DNA from: Opitutaceae bacterium
GTDB lineage: Bacteria; Verrucomicrobiota; Verrucomicrobiia; Opitutales; Opitutaceae
Direction: 5' to 3'
DNA: 64,000 bases
NCBI GenBank assembly: GCA_016711225.1
Contig: JADJTK010000009.1
Location: forward strand, 1 to 64,000
Shown in pieces: positions 58,891 through 64,000 of the stretch (positions are counted from its first letter, which is position 1; each line of letters opens with the position of its first letter). Below the pieces are notes generated by a model that was not told the origin of the DNA, did not search any database, and saw nothing but the letters and a program-made list of their open reading frames with translations. The translations under genes and the position numbers were made by a program.

Positions 58891-60213
58891 ATGACCTGGA
58901 AACCGTGGATGTCCGGCCTGCTGGGACTGGGAGTTGGCGCCGCGCTGATCGCGCTGCTGCCCTCGTCTGTGCTGTTTCAGCACGCGGATTCGGCTGTGCC
59001 AGCCTCGATCGCACAAGCCGGGGAACGCTGGGCCTGTCCGATGATGGACTTCATCGGCAAGGCGCCCGGCGATTGCCCCGTGTGCGGCATGAAGCTCGCC
59101 AAGGTCTCCGCCGGTGAACTCAGTGCCGAGCAGGCCCGCCGCCTCGGTCTCCAGACTTCAACGATTGCGCGCGGTCCCGCGATCGCCACCGTGCGCGCCT
59201 ACGGGGTCGTTCGCTATGACGACCGCACCGCGCGTCCGGTGATTCCGCGTATCGGCGGCCGCATCGTGAAACGCCATGCCGGAGCGCTTCATGCGGGCAC
59301 TCTCGTGCAGGCGGGCGAACCGCTGGTCGATCTCTACAGCCCGGAGGCCTACGCTGCCCAGGGAGAGCTCGCCGCGGCGGTGAAACTCGCCGACGCCTCC
59401 GCTATCGCCGCACTCGCCGCGCGCTTCGAACGGTGGAATCTCGCCGCCGTGGCCGAGGCGGTGATCGAGGGCGGAGCCCCCGTCGACACCGTGACCATCC
59501 GTTCGCCCTTCGCCGGACGCGTGCTCGCTGAAGGGGAAACCTCAACGATGCCGGCGAGGCTGCCCGAGGTCGGGGAGGAACTGATGCCCGACCGGCCGTT
59601 GCTCCGGTTGCTTGATCCGCACGCCTTCATAGTCGTCATCCAGGTTCCAGAAACCCACGCGCGCTGGGTACGCGCCGGCCAACCCGTGCGCCTCGCCTCC
59701 GACGACTTCGGCGAACTCACCGATCTCGCCGCCACCGTGGACTGGGTCGCGCCCGAGCTGAACCTCGAACTGCGCACCCGCGAAGCGCACCTCCACATCC
59801 GCGACGCCCGCGAGCGCCTGCTGCCCGGTAGCCTTGTGAATGCGCGTTTCCAGGTCGCCCTGACGCCCGAGCTCACGCCCGCGGATCGGAACGACCGTTC
59901 CACCTGGGGCGAGTTCGCGCTCGTACCCAAGACTGCGGTGCTCTCCACCGGCGTGCGGCACGTCGCGTGGAAGGTCGGGGAGCGTCAACGCGACGGTCGG
60001 CTGCGTTTCGCACTCGCACCGCTCGCGCTGGGTCCGCGGCTCGAGGACGAGGCGGGCAACGATCTCTACGTGGTGCGCGCTGGTCTGAACGCAGGCGACG
60101 AAGTCGCGACGCAAGGAGTGTTCCTGATCGACAGCCAGGCGCAGCTTGCGGGCACGCCCAGCCTGCTCTTCCCGGTCGGAGCCAGCGCGCCGGCTCCGGC
60201 GCATCAACACTGA
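58891..60213 (+). CDS. cusB: CusB-type RND efflux periplasmic adaptor
   Basis: A 440-residue membrane-fusion protein. After a signal anchor (MSGLLGLGVGAALIALLPSS) comes a heavy-metal-binding domain WACPMMDFIGKAPGDCPVCG, MKL, the form seen in CusB-like adaptors of copper and silver pumps. The lipoyl and barrel parts follow (IGGRIVKRHAGALHAGTLVQ, IRSPFAGRVLAEGETSTMPA, FALVPKTAVLSTGVRHVAWK). The tail is His-containing (APAPAHQH). It links the RND pump to the outer-membrane channel. The start at 58891 is just after the YHS gene stop. Confidence 0.9.
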   Translation: MTWKPWMSGLLGLGVGAALIALLPSSVLFQHADSAVPASIAQAGERWACPMMDFIGKAPGDCPVCGMKLAKVSAGELSAEQARRLGLQTSTIARGPAIATVRAYGVVRYDDRTARPVIPRIGGRIVKRHAGALHAGTLVQAGEPLVDLYSPEAYAAQGELAAAVKLADASAIAALAARFERWNLAAVAEAVIEGGAPVDTVTIRSPFAGRVLAEGETSTMPARLPEVGEELMPDRPLLRLLDPHAFIVVIQVPETHARWVRAGQPVRLASDDFGELTDLAATVDWVAPELNLELRTREAHLHIRDARERLLPGSLVNARFQVALTPELTPADRNDRSTWGEFALVPKTAVLSTGVRHVAWKVGERQRDGRLRFALAPLALGPRLEDEAGNDLYVVRAGLNAGDEVATQGVFLIDSQAQLAGTPSLLFPVGASAPAPAHQH

Positions 60214-60239
60214 TCGGAAACGAAGCAGTTGGCCCATTC

Positions 60240-63200
60240 ATGATTTCGTTCTGCATCCGCAATCCGTTTCCCACCTTCGCCGCCGCGCTCGCCCTGGCGC
60301 TCGCCGGTCTCTGGGCGTGGCGCACGCTGCCTGTCGACGCCATTCCCGACCTGAGCGACAACCAGGTGATCGTCTGGGCGGAGTGGCCAGGCAAGAGCGC
60401 GCAGGACATGGACGAGCAGGTCACCGCGCGTCTCGCCCGCGAACTACAGGGCCTGCCCGGCGTGCAGACGGTGCGCGGCATGTCGCTCTTCGGCGCGAGC
60501 TATGTGTATGTGATCTTCGAGGAGCGACGCGACCTCTACGAAAGCCGCACCCGCGTGCTGGAGCGGCTCTCGCAGATCCAGGGCGTGCTGCCTGCGGGTG
60601 TGAACCCGCGCCTCGGCCCTGACGCCACGGCGATGGGGCAGGTATACGCGTTCACGTTGCAGGGTCCGCCGGATCTCGAGGCCAAGCGGTATTTTTTGGA
60701 CCAGATCGTCGTGCCCGCGTTGCGCGCTGTGCCCGGAGTAGCCGAGGTTGCGCCGGCGGGAGGCGTGTTGCGCGAATACCAGATCGATGTGGACCCGGTG
60801 CGGCTCGCCGCCCAGGGACTCACCCTCGACAGCCTGATGATGGCGGTGCGCGATGCTGGGCGGGATGTGGGGGCGATGAGTGTCGAGCAATCCGGCGTGG
60901 AAACGATGCTGCGCGGCGTCGGCTTCATCCGGTCCGTCGAGGAGGTGGAGGCCATCGTGTTGCGCGGCAACCGCATGAAGGGTGCGGGCCTGCGCTTGGG
61001 CCAAATCGCGGACGTGCGCCTCGGGGGACAGTTTCGTCAGGGGCTGCTCGCCGACGGCTATCAGGAACACGTGGGCGCCTTCATCGGCATGCGCGTGCGC
61101 GAAGATCCCAAGACCGTAATCGACGCGGTGAAGCGCCGCCTCGCGGACCTGCGCCCGGCGCTGGGTGGTGAAGAACTGGAGGTGGTTCCGTTCTATGATC
61201 GCTCCCAACTGATCCGCGAAACCACGGCGACGCTCGCGAGCACGTTGATGGAAGCGGTCCTCACCACGGTATTTGTGATCGTAGTCTTCCTGCTGCACGT
61301 GCGCGGCAGCCTCGCCGTGGCGATCAGCCTGCCGCTCGGGATGCTGTTCACCTTCCTCGTCATGCATCTGGTCGGGGTGAGTGCGAACATCATGTCGCTG
61401 GCGGGCATCGCCATCGCCATCGGCGTGATGGTCGATTTCGGCATCATCATGACCGAGAACATCACGCAGCATCTCGTCGACCTGCAGGAGAAATGCAGCG
61501 GCGAAGGGCGTGCGATGCCGACCTCGCCGTTTAATGCCGAGATCGTCGATACGGTGGTCGTCGCTGCCAGGGAGGTTGCCCGCCCGCTCGCCACCTCGGC
61601 CGCCACCACGGTGATCGGCTTCTTGCCCATCTTCGCGTTGCAGGACCAGGCCGGACGCCTCTTCGCGCCGCTCGCATTGACCAAGTCGCTCGCGATCAGC
61701 GGTGCGGTGGTCTTCGGCACGCTGCTCGTGCCGGTGCTCTGCCGTTTCTTGCTGCCGCCCTGGCATCTCCGAAAACCGGTGCTGGTCATACTCGCCGGCA
61801 TCGCAGCCGGGCTCACGTTCGGTTGGTTCGTGAGCGATGGCTGGACGCTCCCGATGGAGCACGGTCGTTGGTTGCTCACCGTGCCCGGCCCGATCTTTGC
61901 GCCGCTGGCTGCTCTGCTCGTTGGCTCGGCGGTGTGGCGCATCGGCCGTGAACGGCTGGTCAACTACGAGGAGAATCCCACCAGCCACGCGATCCACATC
62001 GCGTACAACTGGGCCTACTCGCACCTGCTCCGGCACAAGGTGCTTTTCACGGTCGCCATCGTCACACTCGCACTGGGCGGCTATCTGCTCGGGCTCGGCT
62101 GGAAGACGATGAGCACGCCGCTGCGGCAGGGCTTCACGTGGGTCGGCGCAGATCTCAACCACACGCGATTCGATGCCGCGCTTACGCGCTGGTTTCCCGG
62201 TGTCGACTCGAGCTTCCTGCCTCCGCTCGACGAAGGCAGCCTGCTCTTCATGCCGTCGATTCCGGCGACCGGCGGCCTCGGCGAAACGCAGCGCATCATG
62301 CAGACGCAGAATCGCGCCATTGAGAGTGTGCCCGAAGTCGCAGGCCTGATGGGCAAGATGGGCCGCGCGGAGACTGCGCTCGACCCCGCACCCATCGGGA
62401 TGATCGAGACGGTGGTGCTGCTGAAACCCTACGCCGAATGGCCGGTGCACGAGATCACCAATGCCGACGGGAAAGCGGAGCACCGTCCGCGCACGCTCGC
62501 CGAGGTGCGCGATGTGCTCGCCGCCATTTCCGACATCCCGGGCGTCGCCCCGAGCTGGTTGCAGCCGATCGAGACGCGCGTCGTCATGCTCTCGACCGGC
62601 ATCCGCAGCCTGATCGCGTTGCAGATTCTCGGAGACGACTCCGAGGCGCTCGAACGTTTCGCCGAGGCAGCCGAGAAGATCATCCAACCCACGCCCGGCG
62701 CGGTCGACGTGCAGATGCAGCGCGAGGGAGGCAAACCGTACGCGGAGGTGCGCCTCGACCCCGCGAAGCTCGCACGTTTCGGTCTGTCCAACGAGCGGGT
62801 GATGCAGGCGGTGGAGACGGCGTTCGGCGGCATGCCTGCGACGTTCTCCGTCGAGGGCGCGCTACGTTATCCCGTCCGCATCCGCTACCTGCGCGAGCGC
62901 CGCGACGATGCCGACGAGTTGCTCCAACTCCAGGTCGCCGCGCCGATGGGTGCGGGATCGATCCCGCTCGCCAGCCTGCTCGCAGCGCCGACGACCTACA
63001 CGCTGGAGTTTGCCGAGGGTGCGCCCGATGCGACTGCATTTCGCGCCACGCTGCCGCTCAAGCATCAGCGCAACACCGTCGTGCTTGGCCCGCGTCGCGC
63101 CGAGCTGACCGTGCCCGCGGGTGATCCGCTGCCGACCGGGATCGCCACCCGCGATGGCGCCGTGAGCGCCTCGGTGCGTGTGGTCGCCGAGCGCGCGAGC

Positions 63201-63977
63201 GAGGCCGGGCTTACCTACACCATCGGGCCGATGGCGATCCGCTCCGAGGGCGGCAAGCGTACCCAATATGTGCTGCTCAATGCCCGCGACCGCGGCGAGG
63301 TCGAGGTCGTGCAGGACGCCAACGCCCGCCTGCTCGCCGCCCTGGAGCGCGGCGAGCTCAAGCTGCCCGCCGGTGCCACGTACCGCTGGGTCGGCCGCTA
63401 CGAGCAGAAGCTCAAGGCCGACGCCACCCTGCGCTGGGTCATCTCCGCGTCGATGGTGGTGATGGTGCTACTCATCTATCTCGGCACGCGCTCGTGGCTG
63501 ATCACGGCCATCATCGTGCTATGCAACGCCACCGTCACCACTGCGGGCGGTTTCTTCTTCGTGTGGTTGTGGGGCGCCGAGATCACGACCGCGGTGATCG
63601 TCGGCTTCCTCGTGCTGCTGGGCGTGATGTTCAACGACGGCATCCTGCTCGGCACCTACATCCAGGAGCAGTTCAAGGTTCCGCCGAAGGACGTCGCCGA
63701 GGTGCACCGCCGCGTCTTCGTCGCCGGGTTGAGGCGACGCCGCCCGGCGATCATGACCAATATGACCACGATGCTTTCGCTCATCCCCGTGCTCTGGGCG
63801 ACGGGCCGCGGCTCCGAGCTGATGGTGCCGATGGTGTTGCCGGTCGTCGGTGGCATGGTCTTCGACGTCGTCTCGCTCTTCTCCGTGCCGATCTTCTTCT
63901 CCTGGTTCTGGGAGCGAAAGCTGGCCCGACTGGCAGCAGCACGACCCCTCGGGGTCTCCGCAGCAGCGGAAGTGTGA
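60240..63977 (+). CDS. cusA: CusA-type heavy-metal RND efflux pump, extended
   Basis: A 1,245-residue proton-driven pump of the HME-RND family, about 200 residues longer than E. coli CusA. The N-terminus FPTFAAALALALAGLWAWRT and PVDAIPDLSDNQVIVWAEWP are typical. The three Met positions that line the Cu(I)/Ag(I) path in CusA appear as Met671 (SLLFMPS), Met721 (APIGMIET) and Met783 (RVVMLSTGI). The proton-relay helix reads VMVDFGIIMTEN. Extra sequence lies after the sixth helix, with two further hydrophobic segments (LVILAGIAAGLTFGWFV and IFAPLAALLVGSAVW), and again in the second periplasmic half. The operon context supports copper/silver export. Confidence 0.92.
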   Translation: MISFCIRNPFPTFAAALALALAGLWAWRTLPVDAIPDLSDNQVIVWAEWPGKSAQDMDEQVTARLARELQGLPGVQTVRGMSLFGASYVYVIFEERRDLYESRTRVLERLSQIQGVLPAGVNPRLGPDATAMGQVYAFTLQGPPDLEAKRYFLDQIVVPALRAVPGVAEVAPAGGVLREYQIDVDPVRLAAQGLTLDSLMMAVRDAGRDVGAMSVEQSGVETMLRGVGFIRSVEEVEAIVLRGNRMKGAGLRLGQIADVRLGGQFRQGLLADGYQEHVGAFIGMRVREDPKTVIDAVKRRLADLRPALGGEELEVVPFYDRSQLIRETTATLASTLMEAVLTTVFVIVVFLLHVRGSLAVAISLPLGMLFTFLVMHLVGVSANIMSLAGIAIAIGVMVDFGIIMTENITQHLVDLQEKCSGEGRAMPTSPFNAEIVDTVVVAAREVARPLATSAATTVIGFLPIFALQDQAGRLFAPLALTKSLAISGAVVFGTLLVPVLCRFLLPPWHLRKPVLVILAGIAAGLTFGWFVSDGWTLPMEHGRWLLTVPGPIFAPLAALLVGSAVWRIGRERLVNYEENPTSHAIHIAYNWAYSHLLRHKVLFTVAIVTLALGGYLLGLGWKTMSTPLRQGFTWVGADLNHTRFDAALTRWFPGVDSSFLPPLDEGSLLFMPSIPATGGLGETQRIMQTQNRAIESVPEVAGLMGKMGRAETALDPAPIGMIETVVLLKPYAEWPVHEITNADGKAEHRPRTLAEVRDVLAAISDIPGVAPSWLQPIETRVVMLSTGIRSLIALQILGDDSEALERFAEAAEKIIQPTPGAVDVQMQREGGKPYAEVRLDPAKLARFGLSNERVMQAVETAFGGMPATFSVEGALRYPVRIRYLRERRDDADELLQLQVAAPMGAGSIPLASLLAAPTTYTLEFAEGAPDATAFRATLPLKHQRNTVVLGPRRAELTVPAGDPLPTGIATRDGAVSASVRVVAERASEAGLTYTIGPMAIRSEGGKRTQYVLLNARDRGEVEVVQDANARLLAALERGELKLPAGATYRWVGRYEQKLKADATLRWVISASMVVMVLLIYLGTRSWLITAIIVLCNATVTTAGGFFFVWLWGAEITTAVIVGFLVLLGVMFNDGILLGTYIQEQFKVPPKDVAEVHRRVFVAGLRRRRPAIMTNMTTMLSLIPVLWATGRGSELMVPMVLPVVGGMVFDVVSLFSVPIFFSWFWERKLARLAAARPLGVSAAAEV

Positions 63978-64000
63978 GGTAGCGCTTTCTTCGGTTTCGA

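Noticed and set aside
60444..62687. 747-codon minus-strand ORF opposite cusA
   Set aside because: It is a His/Arg/Gln-rich shadow of the cusA frame with no domain.

Overview
The window is GC-rich bacterial chromosome. I infer a member of the Verrucomicrobiota, probably Opitutales-like. The reasons are the mix of a PEP-CTERM protein, a multidomain xylan-type glycosidase/esterase, thrombospondin type 3 repeats, a CsgG/ankyrin giant, many short palindromic intergenic repeats, and a Gram-negative envelope (C-terminal-Phe barrel, AsmA-like protein, RND/TolC export). No rRNA, tRNA or transposase gene was seen, so the placement is an inference.

Layout. 1-2.5 kb: a shikimate kinase tail, queG and a glycosyltransferase, all damaged by frameshifts. 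2.7-7 kb: accC, accB, hpf, a short-chain dehydrogenase and an RluA-type pseudouridine synthase. 7-10 kb: a secreted GH43-CBM6-SGNH protein. 10-18 kb: a membrane protein and a lipoprotein, then a minus-strand block of two ABC ATPases and two ABC-2 permeases (each joined by 4-bp overlaps), a secreted protein, an ECF sigma factor and its zinc-finger anti-sigma. 18-28 kb: vapBC with a perfect palindromic operator, a decayed 3' end of alaS, a 6.5-kb CsgG/propeller/ankyrin gene, and alaS itself, whose 3' end runs into the ankyrin gene. 28-38.6 kb: a five-PAS hybrid histidine kinase, leuB, an MBL-fold hydrolase overlapping ribD overlapping rdgB, an outer-membrane barrel and an aldo/keto reductase. 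38.9-48.4 kb: ffh, a TSP3 secreted protein, membrane proteins, murI, a four-unit 34-bp hairpin repeat array, an AsmA-like protein and an orphan HicB. 48.4-51.5 kb: a decayed 5' piece of a GlcD-like oxidase, an acyltransferase, then the full oxidase. 51.5-56.6 kb: a PEP-CTERM protein and smc. 57-64 kb: a Cu(I)/Ag(I)-type CusC-YHS-CusB-CusA efflux operon.

Two themes deserve attention. First, two cargo genes (the ankyrin giant and the acyltransferase) each lie between an intact neighbour gene and a decayed partial copy of that neighbour's adjoining end. Second, small palindromic repeats are frequent, including a 24-bp hairpin unit whose stem covaries between copies and a heptamer repeat lying in frame inside alaS.

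At least ten otherwise well-conserved genes carry frameshifts. Several fall at G or C homopolymers, where one extra base restores the family sequence. Most are therefore probably sequencing or assembly errors rather than true pseudogenes, and I annotate such genes as single CDS spanning the shift.
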